Positions 26,175 through 36,163 of a stretch of 64,000 nucleotides of DNA are shown piece after piece. Under the pieces are notes generated by a model. It did no database searches and was not told the origin of the DNA. It saw nothing but the letters and a program-made list of their open reading frames with translations. The stretch lies in contig NZ_LNYE01000029.1 in the NCBI RefSeq assembly GCF_001467695.1, positions 183,966 to 247,965 of the forward strand. The letters are read 5' to 3'. The DNA is from Legionella gratiana (GTDB lineage Bacteria > Pseudomonadota > Gammaproteobacteria > Legionellales > Legionellaceae). Position numbers and translations under genes: made by a program. Each line of letters starts with the position of its first letter. Position 1 is the first letter of the stretch.

Positions 26175-27515
26175 TTAGCCCTTGAGCATTTTTTCTAAAT
26201 AGTGAATATTGGTGCCACCAGCAATGAAAGATTGATCATGAACAATGCGCTGATGTAATTCGATATTTGTTTTTATGCCATCGATGATAATCTCATCAAG
26301 AGCATTAGACATTCTTGCAATTGCTTCAGCACGAGTGCTTCCATAACTAATCAGTTTGCCAATCATGGAGTCATAATTGGGGGGTACTGTATAACTGCTG
26401 TAGATATGAGAGTCAAAACGAATACCTGGACCACCTGGTTGATGTAATAATTTTATTGTTCCTGGTGAAGGCATAAATGTTTTAGCATCTTCTGCATTGA
26501 TTCGACATTCAATTGCATGACCCCGTAATTGAATGTTTTCTTGAGTCAGTGTAAAAGGTTGATCGCTTGCAATTTTGATTTGTTCTTTAATTAAATCAAT
26601 TCCTGTGATCATTTCAGTTACAGGATGCTCAACCTGAATTCGAGTATTCATTTCGATAAAATAAAAGCAACCATCCTGATATAAGAATTCAAAAGTACCA
26701 GCACCACGATATTTCAAATCTTGGCACGCCTTGACCACAGAAGCTCCAATTTTATCCCTAAGCTCAGAACTAATTCCCGGCGCAGGTGCTTCTTCTACCA
26801 CTTTTTGATGGCGTCTTTGCATGGAACAGTCGCGCTCACCTAGATGGATCGCATTACCTTTACCATCTCCAAGAACTTGGAATTCGACATGGCGAGGATT
26901 TTCCAAAAATTTTTCCATATAAACGACAGGGTTATTAAATGCAGCTTTAGCCTCACTACGTGTTAGTGCAATCGCATTGAGAAGGTGAGACTCACCATGT
27001 ACAACACGCATACCACGTCCGCCACCGCCACCTGCTGCTTTAATTATAACTGGATAGCCAATTTTTCGACCTATTTCTAAGTTTTTCTGATCGTTATCCG
27101 TTAAGGGACCATCGGATCCTGGAACACAAGGAACTCCTGCAGCTTTCATGGCGTTAATCGCAGAGACTTTATCTCCCATGAGGCGAATTGTATCACCTCT
27201 TGGACCAATAAAACGAAATCCACTTTTTTCGACTATGTCTGCGAAATCAGCGTTTTCTGAAAGAAAGCCATAACCAGGATGAATGGCTACAGCATCAGTA
27301 ATTTCAGCAGCAGAAATAATGGCTGGAATATTCAGGTAGCTTGTTTGGGCTGGAGCAGGACCTATGCAAACCGTCTCATCAGCGAGACGCACATGTAATA
27401 AATCCTTATCTACATCTGAATGTACGGCTACAGTCTGAATGCCAAGCTCTTTGCACGCGCGCAAGATGCGAAGAGCAATTTCACCCCTGTTGGCAATAAC
27501 AATTTTACTGAGCAT
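26175..27515 (-). CDS. accC: Acetyl-CoA carboxylase, biotin carboxylase subunit
   Basis: ATP-grasp enzyme that carboxylates biotin on AccB, the first half-reaction of fatty acid synthesis. The 446-aa protein begins with the biotin carboxylase signature [20 protein letters not shown]. It has the ATP-binding [13 protein letters not shown] (about residues 160-172), [21 protein letters not shown], and catalytic [16 protein letters not shown] (about 285-300). It lies 10 nt downstream of accB. Nothing unusual. Confidence 0.98.
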   Translation of the reverse strand: MLSKIVIANRGEIALRILRACKELGIQTVAVHSDVDKDLLHVRLADETVCIGPAPAQTSYLNIPAIISAAEITDAVAIHPGYGFLSENADFADIVEKSGFRFIGPRGDTIRLMGDKVSAINAMKAAGVPCVPGSDGPLTDNDQKNLEIGRKIGYPVIIKAAGGGGGRGMRVVHGESHLLNAIALTRSEAKAAFNNPVVYMEKFLENPRHVEFQVLGDGKGNAIHLGERDCSMQRRHQKVVEEAPAPGISSELRDKIGASVVKACQDLKYRGAGTFEFLYQDGCFYFIEMNTRIQVEHPVTEMITGIDLIKEQIKIASDQPFTLTQENIQLRGHAIECRINAEDAKTFMPSPGTIKLLHQPGGPGIRFDSHIYSSYTVPPNYDSMIGKLISYGSTRAEAIARMSNALDEIIIDGIKTNIELHQRIVHDQSFIAGGTNIHYLEKMLKG

Positions 27516-27525
27516 GGATACACCC

Positions 27526-28017
27526 TCATTCTATAATAAATAGGACCTGATCATATTCTACAGGCTTTCCATTATCGACTAATATTTCCACGATCTTACC
27601 GGCGCGATCCGCTTCAATTTCATTAAACATTTTCATGGCTTCAACAATACATAAAACATCACCTGCTTTGACTGTTTGGCCAAGAGTGACGAAGGGAGGA
27701 CTTTCTGGTGAAGGTGATGCATACATTGTACCTACCATAGGTGAACGAACTTGATGACCTGTAGTAATTGGTGGTTTCAGCTTACTTTCTTGGTCTGTAG
27801 TCAATGCGGTAGAACTAGAAGTGGATTCTGCAGTAAGTGATTCTGTTCGTGGTACAGGTGGAGGAGTAGATACATAATGAACTTGCGGATGCTCGATAAC
27901 AGGGGCGCTGCTATGGCGACTTAATCTGAGAGATTCTTCACCTTCTTTAATTTCAATTTCTGAAATGCCAGTTTCTTCCAGCAATTCAATTAGTTTTCTG
28001 ATTTTACGAATGTCCAT
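27526..28017 (-). CDS. accB: Acetyl-CoA carboxylase biotin carboxyl carrier protein
   Basis: Carries biotin between AccC and the carboxyltransferase. The 163-aa product has an N-terminal helical segment ([17 protein letters not shown]), a Pro/Ser/Thr-rich linker (about residues 40-85), and the biotinyl domain with [12 protein letters not shown], where Lys is the biotin site (about residue 129). I use ATG 28017; a longer frame with a TTG start reaches 28035. Its first codons overlap the end of aroQ by 14 nt, indicating tight coupling. Confidence 0.96.
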   Translation of the reverse strand: MDIRKIRKLIELLEETGISEIEIKEGEESLRLSRHSSAPVIEHPQVHYVSTPPPVPRTESLTAESTSSSTALTTDQESKLKPPITTGHQVRSPMVGTMYASPSPESPPFVTLGQTVKAGDVLCIVEAMKMFNEIEADRAGKIVEILVDNGKPVEYDQVLFIIE

Positions 28018-28456
28018 TATTTGCTTCTCTTTCAATAATTGAGGTTAATGCTAACGAATACCCTTGTACACCTAAGCCGCTAATAACGCCTATGGCTATA
28101 TCAGAAAAATAAGAATGGTGACGAAAAGTTTCGCGGGAATAAATATTACTTATATGTACTTCAATAAACGGAATTGCAACAGCACACAAAGCATCTCTTA
28201 AAGCCACACTGGTATGTGTATACCCTGCGGGATTGAAAATTATATAATCGATTTTATTAGTACTTGCTTGATGGATCGATTGAATTAAATCCGCTTCGGA
28301 ATTACTTTGGTAATATTGCAGCGCAAACCCTGCCTGCGTTGCTTCTTTAGTTAAACGAATATTGATATGTTCTAGCGTTGTAACCCCATAAATTGAGGGT
28401 TCACGTGTTCCTAAGAGATTTAAATTTGGTCCATGTAACACCAGAATTTTTTTCAT
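28004..28456 (-). CDS. aroQ: 3-dehydroquinate dehydratase, type II
   Basis: Dodecameric dehydratase of the shikimate pathway. The 150-aa product has the N-terminal [17 protein letters not shown] with the catalytic Tyr/Arg region, [17 protein letters not shown] (about residues 77-93), and [18 protein letters not shown] (about 102-119) with the catalytic His. First gene of the aroQ-accB-accC-prmA-purH run. This arrangement with the acetyl-CoA carboxylase genes is standard for gammaproteobacteria such as Pseudomonas. Confidence 0.97.
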   Translation of the reverse strand: MKKILVLHGPNLNLLGTREPSIYGVTTLEHINIRLTKEATQAGFALQYYQSNSEADLIQSIHQASTNKIDYIIFNPAGYTHTSVALRDALCAVAIPFIEVHISNIYSRETFRHHSYFSDIAIGVISGLGVQGYSLALTSIIEREANNGHS

Positions 28457-28761
28457 GTTTTAGTCTGTATCAATGATTTTGGCAGATTTTGCCTGATCTC
28501 TATAAAGTTGTCTATATATCTCCGAGGATATCTACATGTTCTCTGCTTTTTCCCTTTGGAAGAGCACAAGCTGCAAATCGCATGAAATAATAATTTCAAA
28601 AAATCCAAAATTGTGCTAGTTTGGATAGGTTTTAGATTTGTCAGTTGTATCTGCAGGTGTAACTCCCTGTTGAATTCTTGTTTTTAAGGATATATTTGAT
28701 TCAGCAGAACATGAGTTACTTTCAATATTTTCAATTAAGTTGCAAAAAGGAGTGGATTTCA
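28457..28761. promoter_or_regulatory. Divergent promoter region of aroQ operon and proA
   Basis: A 305-nt region without its own gene that must hold promoters for two divergent units. I see no long palindrome and no clear sigma-70 box pair. An in-frame extension of proA (from 28678, with ATG at 28711) is open but lacks a ribosome site; AAGGAG at 28747-28752 marks the proA start at 28762. Confidence 0.4.
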
Positions 28762-30363
28762 ATGCATCATAATTACTATTTATCTCCATTAGCTGTTGCT
28801 CTAGCCTTAGGAATGGTATCGCCCGCGAAAGCTGCAGACCCCATACTTTTACAAAACGCCTCTTTTTCGGAAGTAAAGCAAAAATTTGCTTTATCAACTC
28901 AAGGCGTAGTTGTTGCCAAAGATAGCTTGAGCTTCATAAGTGAGCATACTGATCGAAATCAAGTAACTCACGTCCGTATGCAACAAAAATATGTAGGATT
29001 TCCAGTATATGGTGGCTATGCAATCATGCATAGTATGAATACATCAAAATCATTAGCTGCTACTCAATCGAATGTTGAGATGAATGGTGTTGTTTATCAG
29101 GGATTGCAAACGGAATTAGGCCAACCCGATGCCTCTTTTGTACAAAATGCGAATACAGTATTACAACAATTCAAGGCTAAGTATTCTGACAATGATATAA
29201 GTGATGAAAAAGTTACTCCTATGGTGTATATCGATGCTCAACATAAAGCACATTGGGCTTATAAGGTAAGTGTTTTTATTCGTCATCAGGACAAAATTCC
29301 AGAGCGTCCTACCGCGATTATTGATGCTCAAACTAATCAACCTTTCGTTCAATGGAATGATATTAAAACTGCAAGAGACTCTGTAAGAGGCGCCGGTTTT
29401 GGAGGAAATAGAAAAATAAATTATTCCCAATTCGGTGTAGATTTACCTTATTTGGAGTTAACTCGTGATGCGGACACTGCAATGTGTTTTATGGAAAACA
29501 CGAATGTGAAAGTGATTGACATGAAACACAGATACAGTGCACCAAGTACAGCAATGAAATTTGCTTGCCCATCAAATGATGCGAATATTTATCTTACCGG
29601 TTATAAGGGAGATGGATATGATAAAGATAATGGCGCAGCTTCTCCAACCAATGACGCATTATATGCAGGTCAAGTGATTAAGCACATGTATGCTGATTGG
29701 TATAATGTGGATGCTCTTTCTAATCCCGACGGATCTTCGATGCAATTAGTCATGCGCGTTCATTATGGTGATCATTATGAAAATGCTTATTGGGATGGTG
29801 AGCAAATGACCTTTGGTTGTGGTGATATGATGATGTATCCATTGGTTTCTCTTGGCGTAGGTGCTCATGAAATCAGCCATGGTTTTACAGAGCAGCATTC
29901 AAGTCTCGAATATTACGGTCAATCAGGTGGAATGAATGAATCTTTTTCTGATATGGCTGCACAAGCAGCTGAGTATTATTCAGTAGGTAAGAGTAGCTGG
30001 CAAATCGGCGGTGAAATTATGAAAGAAACTAGTGGCTATGATGCTTTGCGTTATATGGATAAACCAAGCCGTGATGGCGAGTCTATTGATAGTGCAGATG
30101 AGTATTATAGTGGCCTTGATGTTCATTATTCGAGCGGCGTATACAACCACTTATTTTATATATTAGCAAATCAGCCTGATTGGAATGCCCGTAAGGCTTT
30201 TGATGTTATGGTTAAAGCGAATATGGATTATTGGACACCTTATTCGAACTTTGATGAAGGTGGCTGTGGTGTGTTAAGTGCAGCTAAAGATTTGGGTTAT
30301 TCTGTAAATGATGTTAAAAGTTCATTGAAAGCTGTTGCTATCAATGTGAACAATTGTCGTTAA
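28762..30363 (+). CDS. proA: Secreted zinc metalloprotease ProA/Msp (M4 thermolysin family)
   Basis: Homologue of the major type II-secreted protease of Legionella. The 533-aa product has a signal peptide (about residues 1-24, ending PAKA-AD) and a propeptide (to about residue 205). The mature enzyme carries HEISHGF (about 372-378), the third zinc ligand Glu in GGMNESFSDMAA (about 392-403), and a later His in LDVHYSSGVYNHLFY with the active-site His. The start at 28762 is chosen from AAGGAG 9 nt upstream and the signal peptide. ProA of L. pneumophila is similar in length (543 aa, from memory). Its stop codon shares TTAA with the convergent hydrolase gene. Confidence 0.93.
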   Translation: MHHNYYLSPLAVALALGMVSPAKAADPILLQNASFSEVKQKFALSTQGVVVAKDSLSFISEHTDRNQVTHVRMQQKYVGFPVYGGYAIMHSMNTSKSLAATQSNVEMNGVVYQGLQTELGQPDASFVQNANTVLQQFKAKYSDNDISDEKVTPMVYIDAQHKAHWAYKVSVFIRHQDKIPERPTAIIDAQTNQPFVQWNDIKTARDSVRGAGFGGNRKINYSQFGVDLPYLELTRDADTAMCFMENTNVKVIDMKHRYSAPSTAMKFACPSNDANIYLTGYKGDGYDKDNGAASPTNDALYAGQVIKHMYADWYNVDALSNPDGSSMQLVMRVHYGDHYENAYWDGEQMTFGCGDMMMYPLVSLGVGAHEISHGFTEQHSSLEYYGQSGGMNESFSDMAAQAAEYYSVGKSSWQIGGEIMKETSGYDALRYMDKPSRDGESIDSADEYYSGLDVHYSSGVYNHLFYILANQPDWNARKAFDVMVKANMDYWTPYSNFDEGGCGVLSAAKDLGYSVNDVKSSLKAVAINVNNCR

Positions 30364-31205
30364 TTTATATTTATCATAAAATCAGTCAGAAGTTGGCTTA
30401 CAACTTCTGGCTGTTCCATATGAATATGATGTCCTCCATCTATTTTCTTAAGAGTTAAGTTTCTTACAGTATTAATACGATTGTTAGTGATTTCAGTGTC
30501 AAAAGAAAATCCTTGATTTGCTATAAGTAAATAAGTTTTTGCAGTAATTTCTTTTAAGCAAGAAAGAATTTGAGTTTCTGTCATGCGTAAAGGGGAACGA
30601 ACCAATAAACGTTGATCATGTCGCCAGTAAAATCTTCCTCGTTTTTCTATTAAACTTCGTTCACAGAGCATTTTTGCAATATCTATGGAAACATATCCTT
30701 TAAAAGCACGAGCTAACGCAGCACTCTCTAAATGCTCATAACCTTTAGATTTTTTGCTTTTTAGTGCGAGAAAATGGGCATATTCGCTTAATTGCTGACA
30801 TGCTGTTTCTCCAGGATGAGAAAATGGTCCTAAGCCTTCAATGAGCATGAGCGAAAGAAAGCGCTCGGGAATAACTCCTCCAATTAAACTGGCAAGACAA
30901 GCGCCCATAGAGTGGCCTAATAAATGGACTTTATCAAGTTTTAAGGCATTAAGTATTTCAATAACAATAAAAATTCCATCAAAAAAATGGTAGTGGCATC
31001 CTTTGGGAAGATGCGAGGAATGGCCATGTCCCGGCAAATCAACTGCAATAAGATAAAAATCATTCTCAAGGTATGAGGCTAAAGGAAGGAAACTGTTTGC
31101 ATTATCTAACCAGCCATGCAACGCTAAGATAGTCGGTTTTTCTGGATGTCCCCAGGTTTTGCAAGCTATAGAAAAACCTGGAATCTTAAGATTTAGTTTG
31201 TTCAT
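30360..31205 (-). CDS. Alpha/beta hydrolase
   Basis: A 281-aa cytoplasmic alpha/beta-hydrolase. The nucleophile elbow is GHSMGACLA (Ser near residue 98), the oxyanion region is LHGWLDNANSFLPLA (about 30-44), and the catalytic His is in GGHHIHMEQPE (about 259-269). The HGWLDNA pattern resembles serine hydrolase-like (SERHL) proteins. The substrate is unknown. The stop overlaps that of proA by 4 nt in a convergent arrangement, so no terminator lies between them. Confidence 0.83.
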   Translation of the reverse strand: MNKLNLKIPGFSIACKTWGHPEKPTILALHGWLDNANSFLPLASYLENDFYLIAVDLPGHGHSSHLPKGCHYHFFDGIFIVIEILNALKLDKVHLLGHSMGACLASLIGGVIPERFLSLMLIEGLGPFSHPGETACQQLSEYAHFLALKSKKSKGYEHLESAALARAFKGYVSIDIAKMLCERSLIEKRGRFYWRHDQRLLVRSPLRMTETQILSCLKEITAKTYLLIANQGFSFDTEITNNRINTVRNLTLKKIDGGHHIHMEQPEVVSQLLTDFMININ

Positions 31206-31442
31206 ATTATTTAATATTTTTATACTTATTAAGTAGTTATTATATCTCTACTAGGAACAGTAGAGCTATAATTCATTATATGATGCAACAGAGATTTTTG
31301 CGGCATATTTACTAGGTGTCTCCCATGAATGAGTTGAAAATAGAGTTAAATAGGTCTCTTTTAATCCTAAAGTTAGATAGGATGATTTATATTGATTATA
31401 TTAGTAATTATGCTAAATAAAGAAACCTGAATAGGGTATAGC

Positions 31443-32198
31443 ATGCAACAAGAAAGACGTAGTATTTCATTAATAACTTATAATATTCATAAAGGATTTG
31501 GCGTTGGCGCCATTCGCTTCTTGCTTCCTAAAATGCGTGATGCAATAACGAGTTTAAATCCTGATTTTGTTTTTTTGCAAGAAGTTCAGGGTGAGCATAT
31601 AAAACGACAAAAACGAATTAACGCATGGCCTACCTCACCACAATCTGAGTACATAGCTGAAAATATATGGCCGCATTATGTTTATGCGAAAAATGCAGTA
31701 TATCAATCAGGGCATCATGGGAATGCCATTTTAAGTAAGTACGCCTTTGAGCGATTTGAGAATATTAATCTCACAAATATTCGTAGAGCCTCAAGAGGAA
31801 TATTACATGCACAATTGAAACTGGATAATGTAACGATTCATTTATTGTGTGTGCATTTAGGTCTCTTTAAGGCAGAACGTACCGTGCAGTGTCATACGTT
31901 AATGCAACGAATTAAAGATGTTGTTCCTCAAGATGAGCCTTTGCTGATGGCAGGCGATTTCAATGATTGGCGCACTATTATTTCTAAGCCCCTGGCTGAC
32001 TCTTTAAATATAGAGGAAGCGTTTGTTTCTATTGAGGGTCAGCATGCACGCTCTTTTCCTGCAATTAGACCAGCATTACGTATTGATCGAGTTTATTTTC
32101 GAGGTATGAAAGTACAAGAGGTGGCTTGTTTACAGGGTAAGCCTTGGAGGATGCTGTCCGATCATTTACCCCTTTATGCGCGTTTTGAATTGATATAG
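31443..32198 (+). CDS. Endonuclease/exonuclease/phosphatase family protein
   Basis: A 251-aa protein of the EEP fold (DNase I-like). Metal and catalytic motifs are visible: TYNIHKG (about residues 12-18), FLQEVQ (about 43-48), VHLGLF, AGDFNDW (about 171-177), and C-terminal SDHLPLYARFEL with the catalytic Asp-His pair. No signal peptide. Members act on DNA, sphingolipids or phosphoinositides; nothing here selects among them. Preceded by AGGGTA and a 237-nt divergent gap with no other visible feature. Confidence 0.85.
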   Translation: MQQERRSISLITYNIHKGFGVGAIRFLLPKMRDAITSLNPDFVFLQEVQGEHIKRQKRINAWPTSPQSEYIAENIWPHYVYAKNAVYQSGHHGNAILSKYAFERFENINLTNIRRASRGILHAQLKLDNVTIHLLCVHLGLFKAERTVQCHTLMQRIKDVVPQDEPLLMAGDFNDWRTIISKPLADSLNIEEAFVSIEGQHARSFPAIRPALRIDRVYFRGMKVQEVACLQGKPWRMLSDHLPLYARFELI

Positions 32199-32222
32199 TT
32201 TGAATTAATTTTTTGGATTTTC

Positions 32223-32346
32223 CGTAACAGATCAACTTCATTCAGGAAACGGCCATATTGGGCCATCTTGCGAGAAAATCGACTCAAATAGCGATCTATG
32301 CTGCGTACTTTTCGTGAGATTTTTTCACAGCCTGAGCTCAAATTTG
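32223..32346. repeat. AACGGCCAT-type dispersed element, copy A
   Basis: The left part, GTAACAGATCA then AACGGCCATATTGGGC (to about 32264), matches the element at 46131-46186. The right part (32305-32346) is the reverse complement of 48845-48886 with 36 of 42 bases identical. Copy A thus joins halves found separately elsewhere. It lies in the gap between two convergent genes and overlaps no supported gene. Confidence 0.65.
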
Positions 32347-32444
32347 ATTGTTTGTTCTATTTTTGGCAATTTGGTGCCTGAGCTATTACTATTTTCCCCC
32401 AGGGTAAATGAGCACGTGTTAGCGCGCTCATATAGATATTTCTA

Positions 32445-33455
32445 CTATTCCATAGTGTTATTGTATTCGCCCATACAAGCTAGGCTGTTCAAACGGGCAC
32501 GCTTGAGTAACGCTTCCTGTGCTTTAGCAATATGAGCATTTTTACCACCCCAGGCAGCTAGACAATCTTCTTGTAAGGCTCTGCCAAAGGAAAAACTAAG
32601 CAACCAAGGTTGATGGTCAATGCTGTTTATGGCATTTAAATTCTCTGTAGCTTGTTGCGGTGTTTGACCACCAGATAAGAAATTAATTGTTGGTACCGCA
32701 GCAGGAACATTATTACGGAATACACCAATCGTGTAATCAGCAACTTCATCGGGTTCACTAAAAGGTTGATTTTCTTTACCACAAGTTACCATGCTTGGTT
32801 TTAAGATGATATGTTCTAATTCAACCTGATGGATAAATAGAGCATGGAATAATTCATGGAGCACAATTTCGCATACTTCAGCACAGTGCTCTATGCTGTG
32901 ATTTCCATCCATAAGGACTTCAGGCTCAACAATAGGAACTATACCTGCTTCTTGGCAGGCTGCAGCATAACGTGCTAGGTTCTCTGCGCCTGTTTTTACA
33001 GCAGTTAAACTAGGAGTATATTCAGAAATAGAATAAACATTACGCCATTTAGCAAATTTTGCTCCTAATTTTTTAAAATGCTGTAAACGCTCCGCTAAGC
33101 CATCTAAGCCTTGGGTTACTTTTTCGTTTTCAGTATGAGCTAAATCAACTAACCCTTTGTCTACTTTAATTCCAGGAACTATACCTTTATCTGCAAATAA
33201 TTTAACAATAGGGACTCCATGTTCATCGGTCTGGTTAAAGGTTTCCTCAAACAAAATAACACCATTGATGTAATTCTCTAAATCAGGTGTTGTGGCGAGT
33301 AATAACCTGTAATCCCTGCGGTTTTCTTCGGTATTTTCAATTCCTATGGAGGAAAAGCGCTTACCTATAGTCGTATTACTTTCATCGGCAGCTAAAATTC
33401 CTTTACCTACTTGAAGCATGTGCTCCATAGTGCCGGATAATTCTTCATAACTCAT
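32445..33455 (-). CDS. Fructose-bisphosphate aldolase, class I
   Basis: Schiff-base aldolase of the metal-independent type common in animals and plants. The 336-aa product has GILAADESNTTIGKRF (about residues 18-33), EENRRDYRLLL, AKWRNVYSI (about 145-153), EPEVLMDGNHSIEHC, and LKPSMV with the Schiff-base Lys (about 228). The start is ATG 33455, because GGAG lies just upstream and the family begins at MSYEEL; the open frame extends to 33515 into the upstream gene. It lies 16 nt after the reductase gene. Confidence 0.94.
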   Translation of the reverse strand: MSYEELSGTMEHMLQVGKGILAADESNTTIGKRFSSIGIENTEENRRDYRLLLATTPDLENYINGVILFEETFNQTDEHGVPIVKLFADKGIVPGIKVDKGLVDLAHTENEKVTQGLDGLAERLQHFKKLGAKFAKWRNVYSISEYTPSLTAVKTGAENLARYAAACQEAGIVPIVEPEVLMDGNHSIEHCAEVCEIVLHELFHALFIHQVELEHIILKPSMVTCGKENQPFSEPDEVADYTIGVFRNNVPAAVPTINFLSGGQTPQQATENLNAINSIDHQPWLLSFSFGRALQEDCLAAWGGKNAHIAKAQEALLKRARLNSLACMGEYNNTME

Positions 33456-33471
33456 AATGTGCTCCTGATCA

Positions 33472-34206
33472 TTATCTAGATATATATTTTTCACGAATAA
33501 TTTGTTGCATAGCAAAGCCTTGATCTTTTAAAGAATTAAAAGCCTCATCAATCATACCTGGATTTCCACATAAATAAATAATATCTTTTTCGGGATTGAG
33601 GCCTAGTGAAGGAAAAGCATGTTGTACATAGCCACTAAATTCATTTTCATTTAATTCCTGTTCGGATTGACGACTTAGGTAAGGTCTGAATGTGGCTTGA
33701 GGATATTTTTGAACAAAATCTCGAAACTCCTTTGCATAGAGAATTTCTTCACGTCGTTGTACTCCCTGGAGAATAACAACTTGTAGTTCAGGGTATTGGT
33801 CCATGAGCTTTCCTAGATCCTGTAGCATTGATCTGTATGGAGTAATTCCTGTACTGGTAGCAACCAATATGAAACGACCAAAGTGTCCTTCTTTAAGCGT
33901 TAATCGGCCATAAGGGCCACTGACTTGAATGGTATCCCCTGGTTTTAAATTGTACAGCAATTCAGTCCCTGGTCCATTTGCAAAATAACCTGCAGCGATT
34001 TCAATTTTATTATCGTGTTTTGGGATATTGGCTATACTATAACTACGCTTTAATAGTTTACCTTGATGTTCAAAATGAATGGTAATAAATTGACCAGGAG
34101 AATAGTTAAAATATGGAAAAATCTGACAATTAAAAATGAAATGCTTTACTTTAGGAGAGATCATAAAGGACTCTTCTAAAGTGATGGGAAATGTATTTAT
34201 TTGCAT
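33472..34206 (-). CDS. FAD-dependent ferredoxin/flavodoxin-NAD(P) reductase family oxidoreductase
   Basis: A 244-aa flavoprotein reductase. The FAD motif RSYSIAN (about residues 54-60) and GPYGRLTL, the NAD(P) phosphate loop VATSTGITPYRSML (about 115-128), and a C-terminal YLCGNPGMIDEAF (about 213-225) are visible. There is no [2Fe-2S] domain, so it is a stand-alone reductase of the Fpr/phenol hydroxylase-reductase type. The electron partner is not identified. The gene directly precedes the aldolase gene on the same strand, so co-transcription is likely. Confidence 0.85.
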   Translation of the reverse strand: MQINTFPITLEESFMISPKVKHFIFNCQIFPYFNYSPGQFITIHFEHQGKLLKRSYSIANIPKHDNKIEIAAGYFANGPGTELLYNLKPGDTIQVSGPYGRLTLKEGHFGRFILVATSTGITPYRSMLQDLGKLMDQYPELQVVILQGVQRREEILYAKEFRDFVQKYPQATFRPYLSRQSEQELNENEFSGYVQHAFPSLGLNPEKDIIYLCGNPGMIDEAFNSLKDQGFAMQQIIREKYISR

Positions 34207-34310
34207 GATGAGTATAAACTTTATTATAAAATTTGAGATTATAACCTTGAAATGAAGTTAATATAAGCAAAAATTATGCATTATAAGATTTAACAGCATA
34301 TAATTATATT

Positions 34311-34829
34311 ATGAACATTCCAGATCTTGTTACAATGATAGGCAATTTAAGCCGTTCTTTATATCCGGTACAGCATTTAATTACTGGAGGGGCTTATATT
34401 TTAGGAATTTTATTTTTTATGACTGCTATTGCCAAACTCAGGAAAATTGCTGATTACAGGGCGCAGTCATCCTCTCAGGAGAAAATGTATGGCCCAATGA
34501 TGTATTTGCTATTGGGCGCAGCTTTACTTTATTTGCCGTCTGCATTGGATGCTATGGCCAATACAACCTTTGGTGTGGGTAATGTATTAACTTACAGCTC
34601 CTACAATCCTTCGAATATATTTAGTTCAATGGGATTACTGATTCAGACCATAGGCGTTTTATGGTTTGTACGCGGTTCTGTTTTAGTGGCGCATTCCAGC
34701 CATCCAGGGACAGAGCATGGGCCAAAAGGTTTAGCATTCATTTGCGCTGGAATTTTAGCTATGAATTTTGATAATACCATAGCTGCATTGAATTATCTTG
34801 TGAGCAATTTTGTGAGTTGGACACTTTAG
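34311..34829 (+). CDS. dotV: DotV/IcmC-like component of the Dot/Icm type IVB secretion system
   Basis: A 172-aa inner-membrane protein with four hydrophobic segments (about residues 20-42, 62-80, 104-126 and 140-165). The pattern LLIQTIGVLWFVRGSVLVAHSSHPG, then GLAFICAGILAMNFDNTI, is that of the IcmC/DotE/DotV family. In L. pneumophila dotV lies outside the two main dot/icm loci, near proA (as I recall lpg0472), and the surrounding gene order here agrees. The exact family member is therefore inferred from synteny plus family pattern. The precise role of DotV in the secretion complex is not well defined. Confidence 0.75.
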   Translation: MNIPDLVTMIGNLSRSLYPVQHLITGGAYILGILFFMTAIAKLRKIADYRAQSSSQEKMYGPMMYLLLGAALLYLPSALDAMANTTFGVGNVLTYSSYNPSNIFSSMGLLIQTIGVLWFVRGSVLVAHSSHPGTEHGPKGLAFICAGILAMNFDNTIAALNYLVSNFVSWTL

Positions 34830-34875
34830 TTCTACTCAAAATGAATCATGGGCGTGGGCACCGCTTATATACTTC

Positions 34876-35154
34876 CTAGTCTTCTCCACATATCCTGAGG
34901 TTATTTGCTTTAGCAAAATCAATGATCGACTGGTATAATAATGGGCTTGATTCTTTGAGTTTAGGATCAAGCAAAACGCATTGATACCCTTCACTATTTA
35001 CACTGGGGCGCAATAAAGGAGAATAGCGAATACGACTATTTTTAAAACTTGCTAGAGAACCACTCATTCGCTCAGCCCAGTCACTGGGTCTGAATGTTTT
35101 TCCTTGATCAGTTATTCCTTCAATGATAATAGTTTTTGTTTCCGCGGCAGCCAT
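34876..35154 (-). CDS. DUF3579 family protein
   Basis: A 92-aa cytoplasmic protein recognised by TIIIEGITDQGKTFRPSDWAERMSG in overlapping blocks (EGITDQGKTFRPSDW), followed by YSPLLRPSVNSEGYQCVLLD, the typical DUF3579 pattern of betaproteobacteria and Legionella. The function is unknown. I use ATG 35154 (MAAAETK); the open frame extends to a TTG at 35166. Convergent with dotV. Confidence 0.75.
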   Translation of the reverse strand: MAAAETKTIIIEGITDQGKTFRPSDWAERMSGSLASFKNSRIRYSPLLRPSVNSEGYQCVLLDPKLKESSPLLYQSIIDFAKANNLRICGED

Positions 35155-35307
35155 AACTCTATTCAATTTAAATACAGTGTGATAAGTATAACATCATCCG
35201 GTGAGGGCTGTATTGAAATTTATTCATTTTGTTGAAATAAATTTATATTAAATATGATTTGCAAAAGTATTTTTTATCCCTATCATGTCAAGATGTTTTA
35301 TTTAACG

Positions 35308-35353
35308 TGTGTTTGATATAAAAAACAGCTTTATTTTTATGCTGAACTCACAG
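35308..35353. repeat. GTTCGA-family hairpin upstream of pssA
   Basis: GTTTGATATAAAAA (35311-35324) and TTTTTATGCTGAAC (about 35334-35347) form a stem with three mismatches, followed by the family tail TCACAGGG. It lies just ahead of pssA, so here it is in a 5' region rather than at a gene end. Confidence 0.5.
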
Positions 35354-35374
35354 GGTTATTAAAGGTTATTAAGA

Positions 35375-36112
35375 ATGGAAAAAGACAGTCATTCTGGTAT
35401 TTATTTGTTGCCCAATTTATTTACAACGGCAAGTTTGTTTGCTGCATTTTATTCACTTGTCGCATCAATGAAAGGACAATTTGAAGCATCAATTATTGCA
35501 ATATTTATTGGCATGATTGCAGATGGGTTAGATGGAAGAATTGCACGTTTAACACATACTCAGACCGCATTTGGTGCCCAATACGATAGTTTATCAGATA
35601 TGGTCACATTTGGAGTGGCTCCTTCACTTTTAGTATATAATTTAACTTTAAGTCGCTTAGGCAAAGTAGGGTGGTTAGTTGCATTTGTTTATACTGCAGC
35701 TGTTGCTTTACGTTTGGCACGTTTTAATACTCAGCTTGAAACAGCGGATAAACGATATTTTCAAGGACTGCCTTGTCCACCTTCTGCAGCGGTAATGGCT
35801 TCTTTTGCATGGTTATGTTATCAAAACGAATGGCAAAATATGTTCGTTGCTTTATTAACGGCAGCCTTATCGTTGATTACTTCGGCATTAATGGTTTCTA
35901 ATATTCGTTATTATAGTTTTAAGGAAGTAGATTTTAAGGGCAAGGTTCCATTTTTGTATGTATTAGTTATGATCATTTTATTTGTAGCTATTGCCGCTGA
36001 TCCTTCATTAGTTTTATTTGTTGGATTTACTATTTATGCAATATCTGGGTTATTTAAGACTTTAATCGTTTTACAGAAAATGAGAAAACAAAGAAGGAAT
36101 ACGGATAAATAA
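35375..36112 (+). CDS. pssA: CDP-diacylglycerol-serine O-phosphatidyltransferase
   Basis: Integral membrane enzyme that makes phosphatidylserine, precursor of phosphatidylethanolamine. The 245-aa product has the CDP-alcohol phosphotransferase signature, D-G-x2-A/G-R-x8-G-x3-D-x3-D, as DGLDGRIARL then FGAQYDSLSD (about residues 50-75), and about six membrane segments. It is the membrane (PssA type II, Bacillus-like) class rather than the peripheral E. coli type. No psd gene is adjacent. Confidence 0.93.
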   Translation: MEKDSHSGIYLLPNLFTTASLFAAFYSLVASMKGQFEASIIAIFIGMIADGLDGRIARLTHTQTAFGAQYDSLSDMVTFGVAPSLLVYNLTLSRLGKVGWLVAFVYTAAVALRLARFNTQLETADKRYFQGLPCPPSAAVMASFAWLCYQNEWQNMFVALLTAALSLITSALMVSNIRYYSFKEVDFKGKVPFLYVLVMIILFVAIAADPSLVLFVGFTIYAISGLFKTLIVLQKMRKQRRNTDK

Positions 36113-36163
36113 CTCTGGATATAAAACATTTATGTGATACGGTGTGAAGTTGGGTGGTTTCGT

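Noticed and set aside
33456..33515. Upstream extension of the aldolase frame
   Set aside because: It runs into the end of the reductase gene; the family start MSYEEL has a GGAG site directly before ATG 33455.
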